Origin: CAZRUM01 sp964603435
GTDB lineage: Bacteria > Patescibacteriota > Patescibacteriia > Magasanikbacterales > UBA922
Direction of reading: 5' to 3'
Assembly: GCA_964603435.1 (NCBI GenBank)
Contig: CAZRUM010000003.1
Span: 1 to 44,614 of the forward strand
DNA: 44,614 nt
Every line of letters starts with the position of its first letter. Positions within the stretch are counted from its first letter, which is position 1. A model generated the notes under the pieces. That model searched no databases. It saw only the letters and a program-made list of their open reading frames with translations, and had not been told where the DNA came from. Positions 33,601-40,849 of the stretch are shown here, one piece after another. A program made the position numbers and the translations under genes.

Positions 33601-33629
33601 TTGACATAAGTAAGCTATCCTGTTATAAT
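33601..33629 (+). promoter_or_regulatory. Perfect-consensus promoter of rpmE
   Basis: TTGACA (33601-33606), 17 bases, TATAAT (33624-33629): both hexamers are perfect, the strongest promoter seen in the window. The leader of about 75 bases contains a CTTG/CAAG mini-hairpin before the ATG and has no Shine-Dalgarno. Confidence 0.88.
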
Positions 33630-33709
33630 CATGCCATTATTAATCACAGATTGAATATCTAGTAATATCTTGAAAATAGGCTAAATACCTTGGATTCAAG
33701 ACAAAAAAT

Positions 33710-34003
33710 ATGAAAGCTAAAATTCATCCAAAATACCACGAAGAAGCTAAGGTTAGCTGTGCTTGTGGTTATAGTTTTACAGTCGGCTCTATTCTACCAG
33801 AAATCAGAGTTGAGCTTTGTAGCAATTGTCATCCATTTTATACTGGTAAGGCCAAATTTTTGGATACTGCTGGTCGTGTAGATAAATTTAAAAAGAAAAT
33901 GGAAAAGGTAGAAGCTACTGCCAAAGTTAGAAAAGGTAAAAAAGTGAAAAAAGCTGCAGTTGCCAAAAAGAAAGCAGACGAAAAAAAGAAAGATTCAAAA
34001 TAG
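33710..34003 (+). CDS. rpmE: 50S ribosomal protein bL31
   Basis: A component of the 50S subunit bridging to the 30S head. MKAKIHPKYHEEAKVSCACG with CAC and later CSNC gives the zinc-binding four-cysteine (C+) form. The family core ends near residue 65; a lysine/alanine-rich tail of about 30 residues is an extension. It is transcribed from a perfect consensus promoter and closed by its own terminator. Confidence 0.95.
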   Translation: MKAKIHPKYHEEAKVSCACGYSFTVGSILPEIRVELCSNCHPFYTGKAKFLDTAGRVDKFKKKMEKVEATAKVRKGKKVKKAAVAKKKADEKKKDSK

Positions 34004-34018
34004 CTATTTAAATTTAAA

Positions 34019-34048
34019 GAGACGGACTTTTTTGGTCTGTCTTTTTAT
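34019..34048 (+). terminator. rpmE terminator
   Basis: GACGGAC and GTCTGTC (34021-34027, 34035-34041) with one wobble, followed by TTTTTATTT, 17 bases after the stop. Confidence 0.8.
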
Positions 34049-34121
34049 TTGGAAGACAATATCATAATTTTTAACAACGTGTTATAATCATAAATGAAAA
34101 ATCAAAAATCATAAATAGATT

Positions 34122-34172
34122 ATGTATATCAAGGAGGAAAAAAGTAAATTCCAAGCAGACTTAAAAGTATGA
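34122..34172 (+). CDS. Possible upstream ORF coupled to prfA (16 aa)
   Basis: ATG at 34122 reads MYIKEEKSKFQADLKV and stops at UGA (34170-34172), whose bases overlap the prfA ATG (ATGA). AAGGAGG inside it (34130-34136) lies too far (32 bases) from the prfA ATG for normal initiation. The same motif could instead serve an in-frame ATT codon at 34148, which would add seven residues to RF1. Either coupling or a non-AUG start is possible. Confidence 0.35.
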   Translation: MYIKEEKSKFQADLKV

Positions 34173-35224
34173 TTCAAAAATATATTGACCTAAAAACTAG
34201 ATACGAAACACTGGAGCAGGATCTACAAAACCCTGTTGTTATTGCTGATCAAAATAAATTGAAAAAAACTGCTCAGGAATATGATGATCTGAAAGAAACA
34301 GTGGGGTATATTATTACTTTGGAAAATATTGAAAAACAAATTGGTGAAAACCAAGCTATTATTTCTACAGATAGTGACGCCGAGCTCATTGAAATGGCAA
34401 AAGCCGAGCTACCAGAGCTACAAACCAAACAAGAAGAACTAGGAGAACAACTTCGCACTCTTACTATTCCCAAAGATCCACTAGACGGCAAAAATGTAAT
34501 TGTAGAAATCCGCGCTGGGGCTGGTGGGGACGAATCAGCCTTATTTGCTGGAGACCTAATGCGCATGTATATGAAGTATGCCGAAAGTAAAAAATGGAAG
34601 ATAACTCTAATTGATGAAAATCAAATTGGTATTGGTGGTTACAAAGAAGTTATTTTTTCTATTGAAGGCAAAAAAGTTTATGCTGACATGAAATATGAAA
34701 TGGGAGTGCATCGTGTACAAAGAATCCCCGAGACAGAAAAATCTGGACGTATTCACACCTCTACTGCTAGTGTAGCTATACTTCCAGAAATAGAAGAAAC
34801 AGAAATTGAAATAAAACCAAACGACATTCGTGTTGATACTTTTTGTGCAGGTGGCAATGGTGGACAAAGTGTAAACACCACTTACTCTGCGGTACGACTA
34901 ACTCATATCCCGACTGGTACCGTTGCCCAATGCCAAGATGAAAAATCTCAAATAAAAAATAAAGCCAAAGCCATGGGAGTTTTGCGTGCCAGAGTTTTTG
35001 AAGCAGAGCAGTCAAAAAAAGAAGCTGAGCTCTCAGAAAAACGTAAAAACCAAATTGGTACAGGTGATCGCTCAGAAAAAATTAGAACTTACAATTTCCC
35101 TCAAGACAGAATTACTGATCACCGCATTCATCAAAACTGGAATAACATTGGCAATATTTTGAATGGGGAACTTGAAAATGTAATAGAGTCACTACGCAAA
35201 GCTGACTATGAAGACCAGCAGTAA
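34169..35224 (+). CDS. prfA: Peptide chain release factor 1
   Basis: RF1 recognises UAA and UAG. Visible: the PxT tripeptide anticodon as PET in RIPETEKSGRIHTSTASVAI, the catalytic GGQ loop (CAGGNGGQSVNTTYSAV) and IRTYNFPQDRITDHRI near the end. It has 351 residues, the usual length. The last 17 bases overlap the start of prmC, whose product methylates the GGQ glutamine, a very common pairing. Its presence means UAG is decoded as stop, relevant to the amber codon at 43691. Confidence 0.96.
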   Translation: MIQKYIDLKTRYETLEQDLQNPVVIADQNKLKKTAQEYDDLKETVGYIITLENIEKQIGENQAIISTDSDAELIEMAKAELPELQTKQEELGEQLRTLTIPKDPLDGKNVIVEIRAGAGGDESALFAGDLMRMYMKYAESKKWKITLIDENQIGIGGYKEVIFSIEGKKVYADMKYEMGVHRVQRIPETEKSGRIHTSTASVAILPEIEETEIEIKPNDIRVDTFCAGGNGGQSVNTTYSAVRLTHIPTGTVAQCQDEKSQIKNKAKAMGVLRARVFEAEQSKKEAELSEKRKNQIGTGDRSEKIRTYNFPQDRITDHRIHQNWNNIGNILNGELENVIESLRKADYEDQQ

Positions 35225-36053
35225 AATTGATAACAGAGAAATAGAAATAATCACAGCTCACGTGACTGCTAAACCACGTGAGTTTTTAGTTGCACATCCA
35301 GAATATAAACTTAGCAAAGTGGCAAAGTGGAAAATAACCAGATTAATTAAAAAAAGAGAAAGTGGCGTTCCCCTTGCATATTTACTCGGAGAAAAAGAAT
35401 TCTTTGGTCTAGATTTTAAAGTTAACAAACACACTTTAATTCCCCGCCCTGATACGGAACTTATGGTGGAGACCATACTTCACCACCTGACCACTTCACC
35501 ACCTGACCACACAACACTTATAGACGTAGGGACTGGCACAGGTTGTATACCTATCGCTATTTTAGATCGAATCCGTAAATCAGGATTATCCGTAATCCGT
35601 AATTCTTATGCTATAGATATTTCTAACAAAGCACTGCGAATTGCTAAAAAAAATGCAAAAACACATAACGTAAATATTAAATTTCTACATGGCAACCTAC
35701 TCTCACCATTTCTAAAAAACCAAAAGCTGATAGCCTATAGCCAGAAGCTAATAATTACTGCCAATCTCCCCTACCTCACAGAAGAACAATTTGCTAACGA
35801 AGCTTCTATCAGGCACGAACCGAAGTCAGCGCTCGTCGCAGAAAACAAAGGCCTCGCACTTTACGAAGAGCTTCTTAAACAAATTCAATCACTACTTTCA
35901 ACTTCCGACTTTAAACTTTCGACTTATTTAGAAATCGATCCCGACCAAGCAGAGCCAATTATTCCTCTGATAAAAAAATATCTACCTAAGGCAGATATTC
36001 AAATAAAAAAAGATTTGAGTGGATTAGATAGGGTGGTTATTATAGAGGCTTGA
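35208..36053 (+). CDS. prmC: Release-factor glutamine methyltransferase
   Basis: Methylates the glutamine of the GGQ motif in RF1 and RF2. The family order is N-terminal helical domain, VPLAYLLGEKEFFGLDFKVN, IPRPDTELMVE, then motif I LIDVGTGTGCIPIAIL and the catalytic loop ITANLPYLTEEQ. The loop reads NLPY in place of the usual NPPY, an oddity worth checking. Four loops hold low-complexity DNA-word repeats, for example a tandem exact 16-base duplication at 35479-35510 giving HHLTTSPPDHTT. 281 residues. The start overlaps prfA by 17 bases. Confidence 0.9.
   Translation: MKTSSKIDNREIEIITAHVTAKPREFLVAHPEYKLSKVAKWKITRLIKKRESGVPLAYLLGEKEFFGLDFKVNKHTLIPRPDTELMVETILHHLTTSPPDHTTLIDVGTGTGCIPIAILDRIRKSGLSVIRNSYAIDISNKALRIAKKNAKTHNVNIKFLHGNLLSPFLKNQKLIAYSQKLIITANLPYLTEEQFANEASIRHEPKSALVAENKGLALYEELLKQIQSLLSTSDFKLSTYLEIDPDQAEPIIPLIKKYLPKADIQIKKDLSGLDRVVIIEA
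35479..35510 (+). repeat. Exact 16-base tandem duplication of the GGTGG-family repeat inside prmC
   Basis: TTCACCACCTGACCAC occurs twice back to back (35479-35494, 35495-35510). The coding strand is the C-rich strand, as in rsmA and the DUF3048 gene. It falls in the linker just before motif I. Other word repeats in prmC: ATCCGTAA-type at 35571-35608, AGCTGATAGCC/AGCTAATAATT at 35722-35757, and CTTCCGACTTTAAACTTTCG near 35902-35921. Confidence 0.8.
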
Positions 36054-36078
36054 CAAAAAGTCTGTGCTTTGATAATAT
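36050..36078 (+). promoter_or_regulatory. Promoter of the GC-rich ORFan at 36.2 kb
   Basis: TTGACA (36050-36055) overlaps the prmC stop codon; after 17 bases comes TAATAT (36073-36078). Confidence 0.65.
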
Positions 36079-36124
36079 AATTTATTCTCACCAATCTATT
36101 TGAGGCACTTATATGCTCAAAAAT

Positions 36125-36602
36125 GGGAGGGCGAGACTCCTAAAGACTCCATAAGGTGTCTAAAGGCACCAAAGGATGAAGGACATCATGGACATTACTT
36201 TCCGTGACGGTTTAAACAGCCGCACTACCGACGACTTCGTGACCAGAGCGGTTGGTCTCCTTCGGTCCAACCTTCGTAAAATCAAACTGTTGACAGCTCA
36301 GCTATGTGGTTCCGAGAGCCTACGACTGAGTCCGGAAAATGAGGTCCGTGCACATGTGAAAAGACTGCGCAAGGTGGTCGCGCGTAGTGGGTTCTCCACT
36401 TTCCGTGGACAGCTCGAGATGATCGAGCGTGACCTCTGCGACACTGACGGCTACTCCGTAGCCGCTGTAAAGCGCGACGAACTCTCGCCGCACTTCATCA
36501 CATGCTGTGAAGAAATGATCAAATTCGCCGAACACGTCGAAAAGACCTTCGGCAAACTTTAACCAGGGCTAACTGGAGCTAAAGGGAAATCTCGCCCCTC
36601 CC
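36125..36602. repeat. Inverted repeat bracketing the GC-rich ORFan
   Basis: GGGAGGGCGAGA (36125-36136) pairs with TCTCGCCCCTCCC (36590-36602), 12 pairs with one bulged base. The pair lies in the leader and the trailer of one short transcript, so the mRNA ends could anneal. Confidence 0.65.
36188..36562 (+). CDS. GC-rich ORFan (124 aa), unknown
   Basis: MDITFRDGLNSRTTDDFVTR begins at 36188, where AAGGA lies four bases upstream; an ATG at 36176 in the same frame has AAAGG directly against it, so the start is uncertain by 4 codons. The protein is helical and charged (SLRLSPENEVRAHVKRLRKV, CCEEMIKFAEHVEKTFGKL), without a recognised domain. GC content is well above that of neighbouring genes. It has its own promoter and terminator and is bracketed by inverted repeats. 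It belongs by composition with the small genes at 19.1, 27.7 and 43.3-44 kb. Confidence 0.65.
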   Translation: MDITFRDGLNSRTTDDFVTRAVGLLRSNLRKIKLLTAQLCGSESLRLSPENEVRAHVKRLRKVVARSGFSTFRGQLEMIERDLCDTDGYSVAAVKRDELSPHFITCCEEMIKFAEHVEKTFGKL

Positions 36603-36616
36603 TGCTCCAAACTATT

Positions 36617-36648
36617 AAAAAAATCACGAACAAATTCGTGATTTTTTA
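36617..36648. terminator. Bidirectional terminator
   Basis: AAAAAATCACGAA (36618-36630) and TTCGTGATTTTTT (36635-36647) are perfectly complementary with a CAAA loop. It serves the plus-strand ORFan and the minus-strand DUF3048 gene. Confidence 0.88.
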
Positions 36649-36666
36649 TTTAATTTATATTCTATT

Positions 36667-37767
36667 TTAATAACTAACACTCCCCCGCCCATTTACAACT
36701 TCAACCCAAATCTTCCCAGGTTTTAATTTTATTTCTTCGCCGGTAATATCGTAAAATCTTGTTCGGCTGGTTTTATTTTCCTTGACCCATCTTCCGAGTA
36801 TATCAATACCATTATAAAATACCACAGCTTCACCGCTACCAACCGTCTCCATACCAAGTCGACCAATCTCGTCCAATACTTCTGTCTCCACATACTGCAC
36901 AACAATAGTATCTGCTTCTATTAGAGTTCCATCTTTGTCTGTATGAGGATAGCCCATTTGATAACGCGCAAATCTAGCTGTGCTAGTATTATATTTCCAG
37001 ACAGCTTCGTAAACTGGTGGTAGAAAAGAAACGATTATCTCCGTCACTTGTGGTTGAGTGGTTAGGTGGTTAGGTGATGAAGTGTTAAATAGCCAACCCT
37101 GATACTCATCTACTTCATAGAGCTCATCATAGCTCTCCAAAGCTTTTTTCCACATTTTTGAAGAGGTATAGACATTATGCGGAGCACTCCTGTCCTCACT
37201 CCGCCAAAAATACCAACCACGATAAAATTCATTTAGATTAAATATTTTATTTTCTTCAATTAAGTTTAAGGCATCGGGAGATCCACCCACATGCATATAC
37301 ATGGCGTCACCATATTCCTGTAGCCAATCTAAAAAGTATGGCCTAGCACTACGCACCGGACCGATTTTTAATGCTTCAACAGTCTCTGGATAGACCAACA
37401 TAAAGCGCGTATAATTTGCCTCTACCGGTGCTTCGTAAACTACACTAGCACTGGCTATCCCAGACTGTGGTCTAGCGCTATAGTGATTTTCTACCATTAC
37501 AGTCACCAATTTTGGATTGACTTCATTTTTTGTTTTTACGCAGACACCGTCAAGTACACGACGAAAATTACAATCTTTTACAATGTCATCTTGTAAGGAC
37601 AGGTCGCGACCTGTCCCTCCACTACCACTAAATTTCGCTCCAAAATAATTCCAGCTAAAAAATACCAACAAGACTAACCCAAATAAAAATACAATCCCAG
37701 CCAAAACATAAACAAATCCAGGCTCACCAGGTCTGATTTTTTTTAATTTTGATAAATTTATTTTCAT
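36667..37767 (-). CDS. DUF3048-domain (YerB-like) membrane-anchored protein
   Basis: A 366-residue protein. One N-terminal helix (PGFVYVLAGIVFLFGLVLLV) anchors an extracytoplasmic region. The segment VTVMVENHYSARPQSGIASA followed by VVYEAPVEANYTRFMLVY, IGPVRSARPYFLDWLQEYGD, MYMHVGGSPDAL and DRSAPHNVYTSS is the DUF3048 signature, and the C-terminal third is the companion domain. The family function is unknown; B. subtilis YerB is a lipoprotein of the same family. Around residues 228-240 the frame runs through a GGTGG-family DNA repeat (SSPNHLTTQPQ). A promoter seven bases upstream makes the message leaderless. Confidence 0.87.
   Translation of the reverse strand: MKINLSKLKKIRPGEPGFVYVLAGIVFLFGLVLLVFFSWNYFGAKFSGSGGTGRDLSLQDDIVKDCNFRRVLDGVCVKTKNEVNPKLVTVMVENHYSARPQSGIASASVVYEAPVEANYTRFMLVYPETVEALKIGPVRSARPYFLDWLQEYGDAMYMHVGGSPDALNLIEENKIFNLNEFYRGWYFWRSEDRSAPHNVYTSSKMWKKALESYDELYEVDEYQGWLFNTSSPNHLTTQPQVTEIIVSFLPPVYEAVWKYNTSTARFARYQMGYPHTDKDGTLIEADTIVVQYVETEVLDEIGRLGMETVGSGEAVVFYNGIDILGRWVKENKTSRTRFYDITGEEIKLKPGKIWVEVVNGRGSVSY
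37050..37079 (-). repeat. GGTGG-family repeat inside the DUF3048 gene
   Basis: 30 bases of the repeat. The first 21 are identical to bases in rsmA (10833-10853) but read in a different frame. It encodes SSPNHLTTQP in a loop. Confidence 0.78.
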
Positions 37768-37774
37768 GTGCCCT

Positions 37775-37803
37775 ATTATGCCTCAAAATAAAGAAGAAAT
37801 CAA
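37775..37803 (-). promoter_or_regulatory. Promoter of the DUF3048 gene, leaderless
   Basis: On the minus strand: TTGATT (37803-37798), 17 bases, CATAAT (37780-37775), then only 7 bases to the ATG at 37767. The predicted start is at or next to the ATG. Confidence 0.65.
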
Positions 37804-37815
37804 GTTAATATACAT

Positions 37816-37844
37816 TTGACATACCAACCTAATTTTATTATACT
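37816..37844 (+). promoter_or_regulatory. Promoter of the two-gene unknown unit
   Basis: TTGACA (37816-37821), 17 bases, TATACT (37839-37844), about 25 bases before the ATG at 37876. Divergent from the DUF3048 promoter. Confidence 0.75.
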
Positions 37845-37875
37845 AAAATAACTAATTAATCTTAATAATTAACCT

Positions 37876-38316
37876 ATGACCAAAGAAGATATTGAAAAAA
37901 CAAAAGAAGTTGAACCACCAAAACCAACTAAGGAAACTCCTGTAGCAAACCCAGCCGAAGCAGCTGCTGTTGACGAGGCAATAGCAGAGACAATGGAAGA
38001 AAGAGATCCTGACAAGTTAGAATTTTCTGACAAAGAATCTTTCATACAATGGATTGAAGAAAATTCCACCGAACTTCCTGATAAATATGATGGAGACTCT
38101 TTAACTACAATAAATAAAGGCCTTGATAGAAACAATGAGCCTGTTGGTTTTGCTGGTTTTGTTGGTTTTGAAAAAGATGGAAAAAGAAGCCAGTGCTATT
38201 TTAAAAACATAAAAATAAAAGGAATAAGTGGGGGTAATAATCTATCTAGGTACGGTTTAATAAAAGCCATGATAGAACTTGGATATGATTGCGGAACTAA
38301 TAGTCGCATGGTATAG
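37876..38316 (+). CDS. Unknown protein with Pro/Glu-rich N-terminus (146 aa)
   Basis: MTKEDIEKTKEVEPPKPTKE and the next 35 residues are charged, proline- and alanine-rich and probably disordered. From about residue 55 a compact domain follows: FSDKESFIQWIEENSTELPD, VGFAGFVGFEKDGKRSQCYF and a C-terminal helix RYGLIKAMIELGYDCGTNSR. No family is recognised and no signal peptide is seen. It is the first gene of a two-gene plus-strand unit with its own consensus promoter. Confidence 0.65.
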   Translation: MTKEDIEKTKEVEPPKPTKETPVANPAEAAAVDEAIAETMEERDPDKLEFSDKESFIQWIEENSTELPDKYDGDSLTTINKGLDRNNEPVGFAGFVGFEKDGKRSQCYFKNIKIKGISGGNNLSRYGLIKAMIELGYDCGTNSRMV

Positions 38317-38344
38317 ACAACTCACAAATAAAATAAAAAAACAA

Positions 38345-39193
38345 ATGTTACCCCTTAAAAAGTTTATCTTTTTAGTTAAAAAATTAGAAAAACGACCTTT
38401 TGAATTTCAAACCATCTCAACCAAACAAGAAATTCTTACGAAAGGAAAACTCGCAAGCGAACAACTAAAAAAACCCTTTGAAAAACGACATCTCACAAAA
38501 AGTCACGTCTATAAAATACTTACTAATATAGAATCGTGCTTTTCCTATACATCATTTGATGAGGTTTTTTTTATACAAAATCTAAATAATCTATTAGATA
38601 GCTATAAACTTTCTTCTACCTACAAAGAACACAAAGAATTTCTAGATGAACTGGGTAATCAAATTAATATTACAAAGAAGAAAATACTTGTATATCATAT
38701 TGGTTTAGAATCCCTAGATGAAAGATCTCAAAAGATGACACCAGAAGAAAAAGAAAAAAGCGATACGGAAACAATTCAAAAAATCGGTATATTTTATATT
38801 CTAGAATACACTATTTATATTCTTTCAATACTCAATACTCTCACAGAGGACCAAAGAAAGAAATTGTTTTACGAAGGACTAGAAACAAAGGAAGCAAATT
38901 TACCACCTTATACTGATTTCCGAGAAAGTTTTCGTAAGGATTTGTGTCTAAAAATATTTAACGCAGAATTAAGAAATAGCTTATTTGAAATATTCTTCAC
39001 CTTTGAATCTATCTTTGACAAGGGTGAACTGCAAAATATTTACAAAGGATTCAAAACATTCAATCTAGAACTTCTAAAATTATTTCACAAAGAAGGTGTC
39101 GAGATATTCAATACTATCATACTCTCCCCTTTCGGTGAAAAAATACCTATGGGTGAATTGATAGAAAAAATAAATGCTCTTGAAATAAAATAA
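38345..39193 (+). CDS. Unknown helical protein (282 aa)
   Basis: The start at 38345 (MLPLKKFIFLVKKLEKRPFE) is preferred because an earlier in-frame ATG (38279) would overlap the upstream gene by 38 bases. The protein is lysine- and phenylalanine-rich and mostly alpha-helical, with the segments KSHVYKILTNIESCFSYTSF and IFYILEYTIYILSILNTLTE. I see no known motif. It is the second gene of a unit with the 146-residue protein, 28 bases downstream, and is followed by a strong terminator. Confidence 0.62.
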   Translation: MLPLKKFIFLVKKLEKRPFEFQTISTKQEILTKGKLASEQLKKPFEKRHLTKSHVYKILTNIESCFSYTSFDEVFFIQNLNNLLDSYKLSSTYKEHKEFLDELGNQINITKKKILVYHIGLESLDERSQKMTPEEKEKSDTETIQKIGIFYILEYTIYILSILNTLTEDQRKKLFYEGLETKEANLPPYTDFRESFRKDLCLKIFNAELRNSLFEIFFTFESIFDKGELQNIYKGFKTFNLELLKLFHKEGVEIFNTIILSPFGEKIPMGELIEKINALEIK

Positions 39194-39206
39194 TTTATCA
39201 CAAACA

Positions 39207-39236
39207 TCAAAAAACCACCCTTCCGGGTGGTTTTTA
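39207..39236. terminator. Bidirectional terminator
   Basis: ACCACCC-TTCC-GGGTGGT (39214-39220, 39225-39231) with A-run before and T-run after. It lies between the convergent unknown gene and the bL25 gene. Confidence 0.88.
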
Positions 39237-39257
39237 TAATTTGTATTATCTACAATC

Positions 39258-39956
39258 TTATTCTTTCTTATCACCTTCTGCTTTATCTCCCTCTTTCTTT
39301 TCTTCTCCACCTTCTTCTGTAGCAGAACCATCTTTCTTGTCACCTTCTACTTCTACATCAGCAATACTAGGAGCTTCAGCTTCATCCATAGCTTTCAACT
39401 CATCTTCACTAAGAGGAGCAGAAACTTTGGCAATTGTGCCGTCTGGATCATCTGTTATGACAACACCAGTTGGTGCTGGTAAATCTTTTACACTAATAAC
39501 ATCATCAAAAGTAGCTAGAGTAGATAAGTCTACATCAATATGTGAAACCAAATCTTTTGGTAAACATTTTACATTTACAGTATCGTGAGTTTTTACCAAT
39601 GTACCACCCTGTTCTTTAACAGCCATAGAATCACCGACAAAATTAAGCTCAACAGTAGCACTCATCTCTACACCCATCTTGATTTGACGTAAATCAACGT
39701 GAGTAATAGTACGTTTGACTGGATCAATTTGCATGTCTTGGATAAGAACCTTAGTTGGTTCTTTGTCTCCCTCAACTGTAAAATCAATCAAGGTAGCTTC
39801 ACCAGCCTCTTTATATAATTTTTCAAAAACATTATATTCCAAAGAAATAGAAACAGGTTCAATCTCTGGTCCATACAAAACACCAGGAATCAATCCTTCA
39901 GCACGAAGTTCTTCGGCTTGTCCTTCGCGTTTTTTAGCAGTTAGACTAATTGTCAT
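39258..39956 (-). CDS. rplY: 50S ribosomal protein bL25 (CTC form)
   Basis: Binds 5S rRNA in the 50S subunit. The N-terminal part (LTAKKREGQAEELRAEGLIP, GVLYGPEIEPVSISLEYNVF, VLIQDMQIDPVKRTITHVDL) is the 5S-binding bL25 core. The second half (ATVELNFVGDSMAVKEQGGT, LPAPTGVVITDDPDGTIAKV) is the TL5/CTC domain. It ends in an acidic, lysine/glutamate-rich tail. 232 residues. It starts 3 bases after the zinc-ribbon gene ends, so the two are one transcription unit. Confidence 0.93.
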   Translation of the reverse strand: MTISLTAKKREGQAEELRAEGLIPGVLYGPEIEPVSISLEYNVFEKLYKEAGEATLIDFTVEGDKEPTKVLIQDMQIDPVKRTITHVDLRQIKMGVEMSATVELNFVGDSMAVKEQGGTLVKTHDTVNVKCLPKDLVSHIDVDLSTLATFDDVISVKDLPAPTGVVITDDPDGTIAKVSAPLSEDELKAMDEAEAPSIADVEVEGDKKDGSATEEGGEEKKEGDKAEGDKKE

Positions 39957-39959
39957 AAA

Positions 39960-40295
39960 TTAATATTTAAAATTAAATTTGTTATTTTTTAATAAAGTGT
40001 GAAAACCTAGAAGTTCATCCTCATCAATAGACTGTCTATTGCGAAGCCTTTTGGCATCTTTTTCATCTAGATCTGTTAGCATTCCAACAGAGCTCATACC
40101 AAGATTACTGACTACAATTACGGCTAAAACAGAATTGGAACAGTGTGGGCAAGTAATGTGAACTAGATTTGCTTCACCTCGTTCCTCTACTATTTTGGCC
40201 TGTTTAGCAGAATATTTACCCTGACACACAGGGCATTCCTTCATTATTTTTATCTGCTCTTGAATAGGGTCTGATTGTGAGTCTCCTTTTTTCAT
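39960..40295 (-). CDS. Zinc-ribbon protein upstream of bL25, unknown
   Basis: The start at 40295 (MKKGDSQSDPIQEQIKIMKE) gives 111 residues; the frame extends upstream to 40373 into unrelated sequence. Two CxxC pairs, ECPVCQGKY and ITCPHCSNSV, form one zinc ribbon, followed by VLAVIVVSNLGMSSVGMLTD and a helical segment DAKRLRNRQSIDEDELLGFH. No named family is recognised. The tight spacing to bL25 suggests a ribosome- or stress-linked role, which is inference only. Confidence 0.7.
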   Translation of the reverse strand: MKKGDSQSDPIQEQIKIMKECPVCQGKYSAKQAKIVEERGEANLVHITCPHCSNSVLAVIVVSNLGMSSVGMLTDLDEKDAKRLRNRQSIDEDELLGFHTLLKNNKFNFKY

Positions 40296-40384
40296 AAACT
40301 TAGTGGACCACACACAAACGCAAAGCCTGGGTGCGATGGACAATAATATAACACAATTAATATTAGATGTCAAGGCAGGCTTAC

Positions 40385-40849
40385 ACCTAACTACTCAACC
40401 ACCTGACCACTAATATTAAACATTACCAATTGATTGTTCTGTTGATTTAATTTCTGACCAAAGCATTTTACCTATTTCATCTGCAATTTCAATAATTCTA
40501 TCATATTTTTCTCTTTCTAACCAGCCCTCTTTTATAGCAAAATTACATAAATATCTAGACTCTGCTAGTGAACCGTAAGAAATCTCATAAAAATTCAATT
40601 GCACTTTTTTCCTCTTACGAGAATACCCTTCTATATAATTCAATATAACTGACAGAGTCGCTCTTTTAAGTTGAGATGTGGTGGAATATAGTTCTTCTTT
40701 TGGAAATTCCTTAGCTAACTTATAAATAAAATGCACGTAATCATCCATTAAAAATTTTAACTTATTTTGAAAAGGTGACATTGTATTTTCCAAAGTCATA
40801 AAGTAATCAGGTGATTAGGTGGTAAGGTGGTAAAGTGGTTGAGTAGTTA
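40385..40849. repeat. Inverted repeat bracketing four-helix cassette D (GGTGG family)
   Basis: TAACTACTCAACCAC at 40388-40402 is inverted exactly at 40835-40849 (15 bases). Longer imperfect arms (40385-40413 and 40806-40851) are built of GGTGGTAAGGTGGTAAAGTG-type words. The rodA stop codon TAA (40849-40847) is inside the right arm, so the arm supplies the end of the rodA frame. Confidence 0.8.
40416..40799 (-). CDS. Four-helix-bundle protein (S23/Avd-like), cassette D
   Basis: 127 residues from the ATG at 40799 (or 121 from 40781, MSPFQNKLKF). The centre (YSTTSQLKRATLSVILNYIEGYSRKRKKVQLNFYEISYGSLAESRYL) carries the family pattern TSQLKRAxxSVxxNxxEG and the SLAESRYL helix typical of S23-type four-helix bundles. 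The start codons abut the right repeat arm. It lies between rodA and the zinc-ribbon gene and runs the same way. It is diverged from A, B and C. Confidence 0.87.
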   Translation of the reverse strand: MTLENTMSPFQNKLKFLMDDYVHFIYKLAKEFPKEELYSTTSQLKRATLSVILNYIEGYSRKRKKVQLNFYEISYGSLAESRYLCNFAIKEGWLEREKYDRIIEIADEIGKMLWSEIKSTEQSIGNV

